From Calditrichota bacterium (GTDB lineage Bacteria > Electryoneota > AABM5-125-24 > Hatepunaeales > Hatepunaeaceae): 61,277 nt of DNA. The notes beneath the pieces were generated by a model. It was not told the origin of the DNA. It saw only the letters and a program-made list of their open reading frames with translations, and did no database searches. This document shows, in pieces, positions 1-8,610 of this stretch. A program made the position numbers and the translations under genes. The stretch's first letter is position 1, and every line of letters begins with the position of its first letter. The stretch covers positions 1 through 61,277 of the forward strand of contig JABGPL010000015.1 of assembly GCA_018644935.1 (NCBI GenBank), written 5' to 3'.

Positions 1-399
1 CATAGGGAAACTCTTAATCTGGTTCTGAGGGGAAATCTGTTATTCACCCGAGATCTATCACTTCAATTGTACTTTCAACCATACATGACGACAGGTGATT
101 ACCATACACCCGTCGAGTTGGCAAATCCCGATTCGTACGATTTTCAACCAATTGAAGGGGTACCCGACTTCGAATATGGCGACGAGAACAACAGTGATTT
201 TCGCTATGCATCCGTCAACACCAACGTAGTGTTACGCTACGAATATAACGCCGGCAACACCTTCTATTTCGTCTGGAAACAAGCCTACAAGAGTGACCTG
301 AGAGGCAACAATGACATCAACATAGACCTGAGTGACCTGTTCTCCAGCCAACCGGAGAATGTGTTTTTGGCGAAGGTGACGTATTGGTTCGAGATTTGA
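1..399 (+). CDS. DUF5916-family protein, C-terminal fragment
   Basis: The reading frame is open from base 1, so this is the 3' end of a gene that begins outside the window. About 132 residues are visible. They show alternating beta strands typical of the outer-membrane-like C-terminal barrel of DUF5916 proteins: SLQLYFQPYMTTGDY, then NTNVVLRYEYNAGN and FYFVWKQ, ending in an aromatic strand (TYWFEI). Members of this family usually carry an N-terminal carbohydrate-binding (CBM9-like) domain and are exported in Bacteroidota and related phyla; their function is unknown. An internal TTG at 67 is not a real start, because the family motif begins before it. The 261 bp after the stop contains no gene that I can see. 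Confidence 0.75.
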   Translation, partial: HRETLNLVLRGNLLFTRDLSLQLYFQPYMTTGDYHTPVELANPDSYDFQPIEGVPDFEYGDENNSDFRYASVNTNVVLRYEYNAGNTFYFVWKQAYKSDLRGNNDINIDLSDLFSSQPENVFLAKVTYWFEI

Positions 400-660
400 G
401 CTCTTCACTCCGAATTGGGGCACGCTTGATCTCTACAATTGGTTCTCCGTAGTCAATCCGGTTAACCTACTGAATCTGCCACAGAAATGGCATCGTCGAA
501 TGTCTGGAGCATTCAGATAGAGATCATAGTGGTTCTTATCCTCATCTTCAAATTATTTTTTTACAAATCGATTATTTTTGTGAAATGACAACCGCGGTCA
601 AGATATATCCTGGCATAATCGTTATCTTCTCTTGACAGGAGAAAATGACAGGAGAAAAAT

Positions 661-1626
661 TTGATAAAAAAAGAAAAGGTCATCGCAGTTGGGAAAATGC
701 AGGATTATATCGCGTCTCATCTAACAGAACCGATCTCCCTGTTCGATCTTGCGCAATCCTGCGACTTGTCGCACTGGTATGCATCCAGGATATTTAAGGA
801 ACTATTGGGCAAAACACCGTTCGGGTATATCCGAGCTTGCAGGATGTCCCGGGCTGCCCTGAAATTGCGGGATGACAATGTCCGCGTGATTGATGTGGCA
901 CTGGATTTTGTTTTCGATACGCATGAAGGATTTACGCGCGCGTTCTCGAGACAGTTTGGTGTCAATCCAATGCAATACAAAAAAAATCCCGGTCCGGTAC
1001 AGCTTTTTCTGCCTAATCAGATAATGTTCTCCCACAGAAACTTATTCAAAGTGGAGAAAGATATGGACAAGAACAATTCCAAAAAATCCGATCAAAAGGA
1101 CGTGCAGACTGTATTCGTTCAGGTTGTCGAGAGACCAGCCCGCAAGTTAATCCTGAAACGGGGTATCCGGGCAACAGAATACTTCACATACTGTGAAGAA
1201 GTCGGATGCGAAATGTGGGGTACATTGGTCAGTATCAAAGAAGCGCTGTACGAGCCGGTCGGATTGTGGCTGCCATCACGCATGGTGATCCCCGGCACTT
1301 CTGTGTACGCTCAAGGCGTGGAAGTACCGGAAGATTACTCCGGCGACATTCCCCAGGGATTCGATATAGTAGACCTGGAGCCATGCATGATGATGATCTT
1401 TCAGGGACAGCCTTTCGACGATCAGAATTTCGAAGAGGCGATCCACAGTCTTCGTGATATAATGAAGACTTATGATCCGCAGATCTATGGTTTCGAATGG
1501 GCAGAACAGGATGCGCCGCGGTTTCAGATGGAACCTCAGGGGTATCGCGGATACATCGAAGGACTGCCCGTCAGGGAAATCTCGAAAAACTCACTACGAA
1601 ATCGTTTGGATGCAAAAAACAGATGA
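661..1626 (+). CDS. AraC-family regulator with GyrI-like effector domain (Rob-like)
   Basis: This is a transcription factor of 321 residues. Residues about 8-110 form the two helix-turn-helix motifs of AraC proteins (LFDLAQSCDLSHWYASRIFK, then VIDVALDFVF with HEGFTRAFSRQFG). Residues about 150-310 resemble a GyrI-like small-molecule binding domain. This order, DNA-binding first and effector domain second, is that of E. coli Rob, which activates multidrug and stress genes. The start is TTG at 661, preceded by AGGAG at 650-654; an ATG at 645 is out of frame. The Shine-Dalgarno region is itself a 13-bp tandem duplication (634-646 and 647-659). The regulated genes are not evident; the next gene downstream is a reductase 255 bp away. 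The ligand is unknown. Confidence 0.85.
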   Translation: MIKKEKVIAVGKMQDYIASHLTEPISLFDLAQSCDLSHWYASRIFKELLGKTPFGYIRACRMSRAALKLRDDNVRVIDVALDFVFDTHEGFTRAFSRQFGVNPMQYKKNPGPVQLFLPNQIMFSHRNLFKVEKDMDKNNSKKSDQKDVQTVFVQVVERPARKLILKRGIRATEYFTYCEEVGCEMWGTLVSIKEALYEPVGLWLPSRMVIPGTSVYAQGVEVPEDYSGDIPQGFDIVDLEPCMMMIFQGQPFDDQNFEEAIHSLRDIMKTYDPQIYGFEWAEQDAPRFQMEPQGYRGYIEGLPVREISKNSLRNRLDAKNR

Positions 1627-1676
1627 TTTGTTTGGAAAGGATTTATAGAATTTCATAATTCCTCCTTGAGCACAAA

Positions 1677-1700
1677 AAGCCCCAGTTTCAACTGGGGCTT
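1677..1700. terminator. Hairpin with 10-bp GC-rich stem
   Basis: AAGCCCCAGT and ACTGGGGCTT pair perfectly around a TTCA loop, 50 bp after the AraC-type gene. On the minus strand the stem is followed by five T residues, the form of an intrinsic terminator. On the plus strand only TT follows. It probably ends transcription of the regulator gene, or blocks antisense transcription. The rest of the 255-bp gap shows no gene. Confidence 0.55.
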
Positions 1701-1881
1701 GCACTCTGCCCGTTCGTGGAGGGGAAATGAAAGGGCTTCGTTCACAAACGATACATTAACAACCCCGAAGGGGCAGGTCTGATGTTCCCTAACCTGATTG
1801 TCGAAAGAGTAGAACATTCTAATAAGCCGTGTCACATTAGAAAAAAGGTGCACCCCGTGCACCCCAACAACGGAGTAAAAA

Positions 1882-2415
1882 TTGCCAAACCACATATACA
1901 TCGCAACAAGTTTAGACGGCTTCATTGCTACTACTGATGGCGGAATAGACTGGTTAAACGATATCCCCAATCCAGATGGGAGCGATTACGGGTATACTAA
2001 TTTTATGCAGAAAATGGATGCCTTAGTTATGGGTCGAAAAACCTTTCAGGTTGTTTTAGGCTTTGGTGAATGGCCATACGATAAGCCTGTTTTCGTTCTA
2101 AGCAACTCCCTCACATCAATACCCGACAATCTCAAAGACAAGGTGAAAATTGTGAGTGGAGATTTAAAGTCAGTGATTTCTGACCTGAATAAACAGGGAT
2201 ATCAGAACCTCTACATTGATGGCGGGAAAGTAATCCAGAGTTTTCTTTGTGAGGATTTAATCGATGAGATGACTATTACACGGATACCAATTCTGCTCGG
2301 CAGTGGAATTCCTCTGTTTGGGGAGTTAAAACAGCGTTTGAAATTTACTAATAAGAATACGCAGGCGTTTGGTAATGGATTGGTTATGAGCAGTTATGTG
2401 CGGGACAGGGGGTAG
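1882..2415 (+). CDS. Dihydrofolate-reductase-like protein (RibD C-terminal family)
   Basis: The 177-residue product matches the stand-alone RibD_C/DHFR-like family (YwjB/YyaP type). It has an N-terminal strand with YIATSLDGFIA, the motif ALVMGRKTF at about residue 48, YDKPVFVLSN, the dinucleotide-binding segment LYIDGGKVIQSFL near residue 112, and ITRIPILLGSGIPLF near residue 132. Family members are NAD(P)H-dependent reductases. The substrate cannot be assigned, and a true DHFR role is unlikely without the usual folate context. The start is TTG at 1882, with GGAG at 1872-1875. It converges with the histidine kinase gene at 2576. Confidence 0.85.
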   Translation: MPNHIYIATSLDGFIATTDGGIDWLNDIPNPDGSDYGYTNFMQKMDALVMGRKTFQVVLGFGEWPYDKPVFVLSNSLTSIPDNLKDKVKIVSGDLKSVISDLNKQGYQNLYIDGGKVIQSFLCEDLIDEMTITRIPILLGSGIPLFGELKQRLKFTNKNTQAFGNGLVMSSYVRDRG

Positions 2416-2492
2416 TTTTTGCGTGTGGGTGGCAGTGTCTTGCCTGCCGAGACATGTTTACATAATGAACAATATATTGGATCAATCTCTAT

Positions 2493-2523
2493 CTTCAGAA
2501 GCTTGTAAAACAGGCTTCTGAAG
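2493..2523. terminator. Inverted repeat between convergent genes
   Basis: CTTCAGAAGC and GCTTCTGAAG form a perfect 10-bp stem with an 11-base loop, midway between the convergent reductase and kinase genes. No long T-run follows on either strand, so it may act as a weak bidirectional terminator or 3'-end protecting structure. The assignment rests on position and symmetry only. Confidence 0.4.
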
Positions 2524-2575
2524 AACCGTGTCCGGGCGAGCCAATCACGCCACACGAGCTGGTAAAAAAATCCAG

Positions 2576-3763
2576 TTAGTCGAGTGGAAGCAACACCCGA
2601 ATTACCGTCCCCACCCCTGCTTTTGATTCCACCACCATAATTTTGCCACGATGGATATCTTCAACAATTCTCCTTGCGAGGGAGAGTCCCAAACCCCAGC
2701 CTCTTTTTTTGGTTGAGTAGCCGGGACGGAAGATGTTACGCCAATCGGAGCGGCCTATTCCACTGCCACTGTCAATTACGTCGAATGCGATCTTGTTGCC
2801 TTTGAGACTGCCTCGTACTGTCACTTTTCCGCCTTTGCCGTGCAGAGCTTCGACGGCGTTGCGGAGGAGGTTTTCTATTACCCAACCGAATAAATCGGGG
2901 TTCACACGAATTGTCATTCCGGACGGGAAAGTGGATTCTAATTCAACTTCTCCGGAAGCAAGCTGAGGCAGGCGATGTCGTATATAGTTAACAGCATTCT
3001 CGACAATTGATTCGACACTCACGGTCAGGAACCCGGCTTTTGAACCGATTCGGTTGAACCTCTCTGCAACCGTTTTCAAGCGATTAATATCACTCTCCAT
3101 CTCGTCGCGGATCGTTGAGATATCCGGGCGGTTTTCCGGCTCTTCGTCGAGTAGTTCGAGCCATCCATAAAGAGATGTCAGGGGCGTTCCCATCTGATGA
3201 GCGGTTTCGCGAGCCATTCCGACCCAGACTGAACGCTCCTCACTCTTTTTAAGATTTACAAATCCTATATACCCGATTAGAATCAACCCGCCGACCATTA
3301 CGAACTCGATCCACGGTAGATATTGCAGCCTGCGGATTTGATCGGAATCACCATAGTAAAAAAACTGAGTCAGATTATATTCGTCAAGCTCAAGCGGTAC
3401 GGGGAAGTTCCCCTGCCTGTTCCATTGCCTCATCAGTGCTTTAGCACGCTCATTCGCTTCTTCTTTTGGGAGTTCATCGAGCTCAGGCAAGCCCGACCAT
3501 GAGGTAGGTTCGTGATCGACATCGGCGACAATTAGAGGAAAGTCCTTTTTTGCCATCTCGTTCAGGTAGATGTCAAGTGCTTCATCACCCTGGATAAACA
3601 GGCTCTTGAAGCGTTCTACTTTCAAAGTTACATGTGCCCGGGAGTTCCGCCGTAATCCATTAACAATCCAGTTGGTATAAAGTAATACCCCAAGTAGAAT
3701 GGCAACACCAGCTACAAATAAGCCCTGCTTAAACCCACCAATTCGTTTGTATGGAAAACGCAA
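2576..3763 (-). CDS. Membrane sensor histidine kinase
   Basis: A two-component sensor kinase of 395 residues. It has one N-terminal membrane segment (about residues 10-32), an extracytoplasmic sensor region of about 110 residues with no recognised fold, a second membrane segment (WIEFVMVGGLILIGYIGFV), then HisKA and HATPase_c domains. The phospho-acceptor is H189 in ARETAHQMGTPLTSL. The N box is VIENLLRNAVEAL, the G1 box DVIDSGSGIG, and the G2 box GWGLGLSLARRIVEDIHRG. The TTG at 3763 is preferred, because AGGAG lies five bases before it and the upstream 59 codons of the open frame run through a palindromic repeat (3843-3955). No response regulator is adjacent, so the partner is unknown. Confidence 0.85.
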   Translation of the reverse strand: MRFPYKRIGGFKQGLFVAGVAILLGVLLYTNWIVNGLRRNSRAHVTLKVERFKSLFIQGDEALDIYLNEMAKKDFPLIVADVDHEPTSWSGLPELDELPKEEANERAKALMRQWNRQGNFPVPLELDEYNLTQFFYYGDSDQIRRLQYLPWIEFVMVGGLILIGYIGFVNLKKSEERSVWVGMARETAHQMGTPLTSLYGWLELLDEEPENRPDISTIRDEMESDINRLKTVAERFNRIGSKAGFLTVSVESIVENAVNYIRHRLPQLASGEVELESTFPSGMTIRVNPDLFGWVIENLLRNAVEALHGKGGKVTVRGSLKGNKIAFDVIDSGSGIGRSDWRNIFRPGYSTKKRGWGLGLSLARRIVEDIHRGKIMVVESKAGVGTVIRVLLPLD

Positions 3764-3842
3764 ATACTCTCCTGATTTTGTCCAACCCTTAGCCGTCCCT
3801 GCCTGCAATTCATAAGTTTGCATGTTCGGACAAATCCCATCC

Positions 3843-3955
3843 GGTAGAACAAGCATTCCTGCTTGTTTATCCCGCGAAGCGGGATTCGTATCAAAACAAC
3901 ACCACAAATTGTTTCCCGCTTCCGCGGGAAAGTCAAACAAGAATGATTGACCTAC
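3843..3955. repeat. REP-like palindrome cluster (copy A)
   Basis: Three perfect hairpins lie in a row: AACAAGCA/TGCTTGTT (3848-3867), ATCCCGC/GCGGGAT (3869-3885) and TTTCCCGC/GCGGGAAA (3912-3931). A shorter GTCAA/TTGAC pair follows. The cluster begins with GTAG (3844-3847) and ends with CTAC (3952-3955), its reverse complement. The same ATCCCGC hairpin and CTAC foot recur at 52712-52752. Non-coding; it opens a false upstream extension of the kinase frame. Confidence 0.6.
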
Positions 3956-3969
3956 TGAAAATCTAAAGC

Positions 3970-3993
3970 CTCAAGCAGAGACGCCTGAGCTAC
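3970..3993. repeat. REP-like single hairpin with CTAC foot
   Basis: CTCAAGC and GCCTGAG (one mismatch) flank an AGAGAC loop and are followed by CTAC. The methyltransferase stop codon (complement of 3990-3992) falls in the CTAC foot. The same design, with loop AGGGAC and right arm GCCTGTG, occurs inside a coding region at 43144-43167. Confidence 0.55.
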
Positions 3994-4826
3994 TTTGGTT
4001 TCTGCGCCACAACTAACAATGATCCACCATTGGGTTGTTCACCAGGAATCATATCCAATAACATTGCTACAATTGCAATGGGTGTTGCAACCAGTAGATA
4101 TATAGCTACCACAAAAATCATCATCTGACTCATCCCGAGCATACTCATGGGGATTCTCTGCAACAAATTCCATGCAATTTTCCCGAAGAAACCGTAGCCA
4201 TGAACGATCCTTTCGATTTCAAAACCTGCAGCTTCAAGCCGCTCACGTGCTTGGGAATCTGTGTACCCATCCCGGAAATGCTCATCAACTGTCCATTCGT
4301 GGTCATCTGCTTCTCGATCAGCGTGAGAAAGATGTGCATCATCTTCATTTACAATGCGTGGGGTGTGAATGATGACTCTGCCTCCGGGATTCAGAATCCG
4401 GTAAAATCCTCGAAATGTCGCAACGTCGTCTTCAATATGCTCCATTACATCAACAGACAGGATTAGATCGAAATTATCCTCACCCACTGGCAGAGCTTGA
4501 ACATCACCGATTACGAATCTTGTCTTTGGGTGAACCATTTGAAAATATTTCTCATTTCCATATAAATGTTTCCGGTCAATCTCGAGACCGACAAGATCAG
4601 CATTTGTGAATATCCTCATCATGCGATCTGAATACTGACCGAAGCCCATTCCAGCATCGAGAATTTTTGGGGATGGTCCGATATGACGTAGTAATCTCCA
4701 GAGCTCCCGCCTCACATACCAGGCACGGAGGAAAATAGTTTCGAGTACGAGATGAAAGGCATGGCGCAACGTATTACTACGACCCAACATTTTTGCCAGT
4801 TTAAATTTTACTGGATCATATTCCAA
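3990..4826 (-). CDS. Class I SAM-dependent methyltransferase with membrane tail
   Basis: A Rossmann-type methyltransferase, probably 278 residues. SAM-binding motif I is KILDAGMGFGQYS. The acidic residue after strand 2 is in VGLEIDRKHL. Motif II is FVIGDVQALPV, and the catalytic-region motif is FDLILSVDVMEHIEDD. A hydrophobic stretch near the C-terminus (MMIFVVAIYLLVATPIAIVA) predicts membrane attachment, as in methyltransferases acting on lipid- or glycan-linked substrates. The TTG at 4826 is preferred over the GTG at 4910: AAAGG lies eight bases before it, while the extra 28 codons run through short direct repeats (GATCAAGTTT at 4847 and 4871). It follows the YfhO-like gene by about 150 bp on the same strand, so co-transcription is plausible. 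The substrate is unknown. Confidence 0.8.
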   Translation of the reverse strand: MEYDPVKFKLAKMLGRSNTLRHAFHLVLETIFLRAWYVRRELWRLLRHIGPSPKILDAGMGFGQYSDRMMRIFTNADLVGLEIDRKHLYGNEKYFQMVHPKTRFVIGDVQALPVGEDNFDLILSVDVMEHIEDDVATFRGFYRILNPGGRVIIHTPRIVNEDDAHLSHADREADDHEWTVDEHFRDGYTDSQARERLEAAGFEIERIVHGYGFFGKIAWNLLQRIPMSMLGMSQMMIFVVAIYLLVATPIAIVAMLLDMIPGEQPNGGSLLVVAQKPK

Positions 4827-4978
4827 GTTTATATCCTTTATTAAGTGATCAAGTTTGCAAGTGATCAAGGGATCAAGTTTCACAAGCAGAGTGGTGTCAG
4901 ATGTCCTCACCTGAGACTTTGAGGAGGGCGAATAACCATTCGTCCCTCATCCTGATAAAAATAAAATGCTCTACCCGG

Positions 4979-7579
4979 TTATTCTACAACCCGTTTTCTT
5001 TTTCTCAACAACCAAAAGCCAAGAGTACCAAGCAAACAGAAAGTCGTGATCAAAGATATCCACAGCCCTGTATAGAACCACACCGGCCAGAACCTGAAGG
5101 TGACATCATGACTACCAGCTGGGATGACGATTGCGCGTAAAACAGCATCAGCACGAATAATTTCAGTTTCTTTTCCATCGATTCGAGCTTTCCAACCGGA
5201 TGGGTAGTAGGTATCTGCCAGCACCATTAGTTTCGGGACTTCTGTTACAACCTGAATGTCAATCTCTTCCGGTTTGTAAACGACAATTTTCGCCGAAGAG
5301 TTCCCACCAGCCTCGGGTTTCAGTCCTGGTTCTTTCTCAAGCAGAACTTCCTGTGCTGGATTCCACACACCCCGCATCATCTCATTTAGCGTCGCGTTAA
5401 AGTCTTCAATCACCCTATAATTCTCAACAAATCTTACACGCGCCAACTCCCCCGGATTACGATATAGGAATGCCCCACCCCCTGCTCGAGCTTCGCGCGG
5501 CATTAATTCAAGCCTGTAATCTTTAACAGGTCTTACGGGATCAGGGATTCCCTGTTTGCTCATCTCCGCAAAAGCGGTTTCAAGAGGAATTGTCGTGAGA
5601 ATATATCGAACATTGAGCGCATCGAGCAATTGAGGTCTTTTCATCAAAAGTTGCCAACTGTATGGTGCATTTTCATCTAAACCGGAAACTGTCATCAATT
5701 TCTGGAAAGGAGCCGGTTTTGCCCCGAAATACCCAGTTGTAGATTCAATGTCAAAATATGATAGCCAGTTTGCAGGATTTGCGTTAGTACGTACACCAAG
5801 TGTATTTTGCCAATACATGGCAGGATAGCTCTTGTCCAACGGATGAACCCTGAATTTGTCAGTATCTTTGGAAAGTCGTTTAACCACCCCTTCTGGTATC
5901 AATAAGGCATCCTGTTGTCTCATCGAGTGAAAGCTGACCAGCTTATGATTAATCGGAATAAGATCAATCAGAAAAATAATTATAACAACACCTGTTAATG
6001 CCCACCACGACACCTTTTTGCTCAATGCTAATGCTGCGGTTACACAGAGCACAGCCATTAAAAGCAGGACCCGACCCATATCAGCCCGTGCGATTGGTTC
6101 AGCGAGAGCCAGCACCTTTTCATGTAAACCTGGCTGAACGATTTCTGCGAAGAAGTGATAAAACCCACTGAAAAATCCTGGCATCGTAAACGCGACAAAT
6201 GCCTTTAAGGCAGCGATTCCTGCCAGAATATAAAGGACTTTGATTAGCTTAAGGTTTACTTCTCCTTTCCGCGCTTTGTCAATTAGTGCCTGCAAGCCCA
6301 TTCCTGCCAGGATTACTGCTGCAAGTAACAGCAAAACCTGCCCCATAACGGGAGCTCGGAACTTATTAAATAAGGGCAGGAAGTGAAAAAATGGTCCGTA
6401 AAGGATTGGCAGGTACTTCCCAAAAGATAAAACCCATGCGGCAATCCCTAATGTCAGAGGAAATCCCCATCTTGCGCGACTGACAGTTGCAAGTGCGAAT
6501 GCAAACAGCAGCACAATTACTATTCCGAAGTACATTGGGTTCTGAGTAAACGATTGTCCTGCCGGGGTGCCGACAGTTCCCCAGTATGTGCCCCCTGCGA
6601 AGCCAAACCAGCTTGGGAATAGATATGTTATCGATTCAAGCGGATGAAATGACCATCCCGTGGCGTATGACCAGTCTACACCACCACCAGCAACTCCGGA
6701 AGCTCCGGCACCCCGGATGGAATATCGGGCGTAATCCAAAACCGACATCCAGAGTACTGCCGATACTGCAAGGGAGATGACCATTGATCCGATCCATAAT
6801 CCTCCGGTCTTCACCCAGGTTTTTATTTCACCTTTTCGGTAGGCGTCAATTCCATAATATAAAAGATAAAGTCCCATCAACATCCCACCATATGCCGCTA
6901 CTTGAGGGTGCAGGGAGAGAATCTCCACGGCAAAAACACCACCAAGTGCTGCAGCCCTTCCAAGCGTTGGCTTCAGTCGCAATCGGTCAATCAACAACCA
7001 TATCAACGGAAGATACACAATTCCCATTAATTTAGAGCCATGCGCGACATCTACTAAAACAATCAACTGTGGTGAGAACATATATGCCGCACCAGCCAGC
7101 CAACTGGCTAGCCTGCCACATTTGAAATGTCGAGCAAGAAGAAATACAAAAAATCCAGCCATCAAGTAGTGAAATAGCCATCTGTTATATTCCCCGAACC
7201 CAAAAATGTAGCTGCATGCCCGAATGATATATTCAGGGGGATATGTAAAGAGCGCGTATTGCAATCCGGCAAACATAGGTAACCCGCAGAAAAGCGTAGG
7301 ATTCCATAACGGGAAGTGAAAGTTCTTTAAGGAGAATATAGCTTCCTCACCCATCTTGTTCATGCCTGAAACTGCCATCATGTCCGGAGCTGGAGTCAGC
7401 CCTTTATTCTCGAACACCACAGGCGCAAAAAATATCACAAGTAAAAGATAGAGCCCAAACACAGATATTATCGTTCCACGATTTCTATTCCAGAACGAAT
7501 TGGAGGTCTCATCTATTGGTTTGTTATGTGATTTTTGCGGTGTTGATTTTACGTTTTTTGCAGAGTGTTTTTTTGCCAT
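4979..7579 (-). CDS. YfhO-family polytopic membrane protein
   Basis: A very hydrophobic protein of about 866 residues with more than ten predicted membrane segments and a soluble C-terminal part of roughly 250 residues. This layout fits the YfhO family of GT-C-like membrane proteins. The extracytoplasmic loop after the first membrane helix has APDMMAVSGMNKM and FPLWNPTLFCGLPMF, positions where family members keep acidic and aromatic residues. YfhO in Bacillus and Listeria is linked to glycosylation of lipoteichoic acid; the role here is inferred as polyprenyl-linked sugar transfer or cell-envelope glycan modification. The ATG at 7579 (MAKKHSAKNVKS) is chosen because it gives a basic cytoplasmic N-terminus before the first helix; the open frame extends to 7645 without a Shine-Dalgarno site. 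The methyltransferase lies downstream. Confidence 0.8.
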   Translation of the reverse strand: MAKKHSAKNVKSTPQKSHNKPIDETSNSFWNRNRGTIISVFGLYLLLVIFFAPVVFENKGLTPAPDMMAVSGMNKMGEEAIFSLKNFHFPLWNPTLFCGLPMFAGLQYALFTYPPEYIIRACSYIFGFGEYNRWLFHYLMAGFFVFLLARHFKCGRLASWLAGAAYMFSPQLIVLVDVAHGSKLMGIVYLPLIWLLIDRLRLKPTLGRAAALGGVFAVEILSLHPQVAAYGGMLMGLYLLYYGIDAYRKGEIKTWVKTGGLWIGSMVISLAVSAVLWMSVLDYARYSIRGAGASGVAGGGVDWSYATGWSFHPLESITYLFPSWFGFAGGTYWGTVGTPAGQSFTQNPMYFGIVIVLLFAFALATVSRARWGFPLTLGIAAWVLSFGKYLPILYGPFFHFLPLFNKFRAPVMGQVLLLLAAVILAGMGLQALIDKARKGEVNLKLIKVLYILAGIAALKAFVAFTMPGFFSGFYHFFAEIVQPGLHEKVLALAEPIARADMGRVLLLMAVLCVTAALALSKKVSWWALTGVVIIIFLIDLIPINHKLVSFHSMRQQDALLIPEGVVKRLSKDTDKFRVHPLDKSYPAMYWQNTLGVRTNANPANWLSYFDIESTTGYFGAKPAPFQKLMTVSGLDENAPYSWQLLMKRPQLLDALNVRYILTTIPLETAFAEMSKQGIPDPVRPVKDYRLELMPREARAGGGAFLYRNPGELARVRFVENYRVIEDFNATLNEMMRGVWNPAQEVLLEKEPGLKPEAGGNSSAKIVVYKPEEIDIQVVTEVPKLMVLADTYYPSGWKARIDGKETEIIRADAVLRAIVIPAGSHDVTFRFWPVWFYTGLWISLITTFCLLGTLGFWLLRKRKRVVE

Positions 7580-7667
7580 ATTTCTTGGAGTTTGGTGGAA
7601 AACTTTTCTTTCAATGAATATAGTCATCAGGAGGCATGAAAGCAATGCGATAACTGCAATAAAATGG

Positions 7668-7696
7668 TTGCTTAATCGCTTCTGCGATTGTATATT
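7668..7696 (+). promoter_or_regulatory. Sigma70-like promoter with palindrome in its spacer
   Basis: TTGCTT (7668-7673) and TATATT (7691-7696) are separated by exactly 17 bp and lie 52 bp before the start of the coiled-coil gene. The spacer contains a perfect inverted repeat, AATCGC-TTCT-GCGATT (7674-7689), which would place a bound repressor directly across the promoter. Judged on sequence match only. Confidence 0.5.
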
Positions 7697-7748
7697 GGAT
7701 ATTGACTAATTAGATAACTTTTTTACCGGATAAATGCAGGAGAAACTC

Positions 7749-8366
7749 ATGGTTCAGAAAGAGCTCTGGAACAAGCTGAAACAACGTTTAAAAGAGGTAT
7801 CCATCGCAGCGGCTGACTTCACTGAAGAACAAGCCCTGATTGGAAAACTTAAGTTTGAAATTTTGACACTTAAGCGAAAAGTAGACAAGCTCCATTTAAA
7901 CCTTGGCGTTCATATGTGTGAGATGTCAAAGCTTAACCCGCAACCCAATCCCTTCGAGGATGCCGATGTGATCCATTTCATCAGTGAAGTTGAAGATTTG
8001 GAAATGAAGATTGAGGCGAAACGTCGCGAGATTACCGAAGTTGCAGATCACTTTCGGACAAAATCAACTGAGACGAATACAACTGAGACAAATACTGACC
8101 CGGTTGATACTCCTCCAGTTACACCTCCATTTGAGCCACCAATGGAACCTGTGCCAGCCACTGATCCAGTGGTAAAAAGCCCAGAGACTACCGAAACCCC
8201 GGCAGAAAAACCGATAGAGAAAATTGAAGAAGTATCTGAGGAAGCTCCGAAAAGGAAACCCAGAAAGCCCAGAAAAGCTGTCACTAAGAAAAAAACTGAT
8301 TCTGACGAGAAAACAACTCCCAAAAAACCAAAAGGGAGACCCAAAAAGGAAAAACCAGCCGAATAA
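7749..8366 (+). CDS. Coiled-coil protein with basic AT-hook-like tail
   Basis: A hypothetical protein of 205 residues in three parts. Residues 1-100 are charged and helical, likely coiled coil (KELWNKLKQRLKEV, LKFEILTLKRKVDKL, EDLEMKIEAKRREI). Residues 100-150 are a Thr/Pro/Glu-rich linker. The last 40 are Lys/Pro-rich (RKPRKPRKAVTKKK) and contain KPKGRPKKEK, which has the GRP core of an AT-hook. Such tails occur in bacterial histone-H1-like and nucleoid-associated proteins, so DNA binding is possible but unproven. The ATG at 7749 is chosen because AGGAGA (7738-7743) precedes it; the ATG at 7734 lacks a Shine-Dalgarno site. It is divergent from the YfhO-like gene. Confidence 0.7.
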   Translation: MVQKELWNKLKQRLKEVSIAAADFTEEQALIGKLKFEILTLKRKVDKLHLNLGVHMCEMSKLNPQPNPFEDADVIHFISEVEDLEMKIEAKRREITEVADHFRTKSTETNTTETNTDPVDTPPVTPPFEPPMEPVPATDPVVKSPETTETPAEKPIEKIEEVSEEAPKRKPRKPRKAVTKKKTDSDEKTTPKKPKGRPKKEKPAE

Positions 8367-8398
8367 TTCAACGTCGGTTTTGTAAAATGAATAGCATA

Positions 8399-8420
8399 TC
8401 CCGGTTTCGTTGAGCCGGGA
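8399..8420 (+). terminator. Weak terminator-like hairpin
   Basis: TCCCGG and CCGGGA pair around a 10-base loop 33 bp after the coiled-coil gene, followed by an AT-rich stretch without a clear T-run. It probably separates this gene from the P1-P9 array. Confidence 0.35.
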
Positions 8421-8610
8421 TTATAAAATTCTATTGGTTATAACACTTTATACTCTGGATTTGACATAGTTTCCCTTAACTGACTGCGAGATAGGCAATA
8501 CTTCTCTGCCCTTATAACACCCTTGTTCTCTGCCTATGATGCTGTTATATCAGCATTTCCAGTTCTTATCAAATGTGCTTTTGTTTTTTTTAAATTCCCC
8601 GGAGGATTTG

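Noticed and set aside
3764..3940. N-terminal extension of the histidine kinase
   Set aside because: The extra codons are translated repeat DNA, and a TTG with a good AGGAG lies at the membrane-protein start.
8461..8489. TTGACA upstream of P1 as a sigma70 promoter
   Set aside because: No acceptable -10 element lies 16-18 bp downstream.
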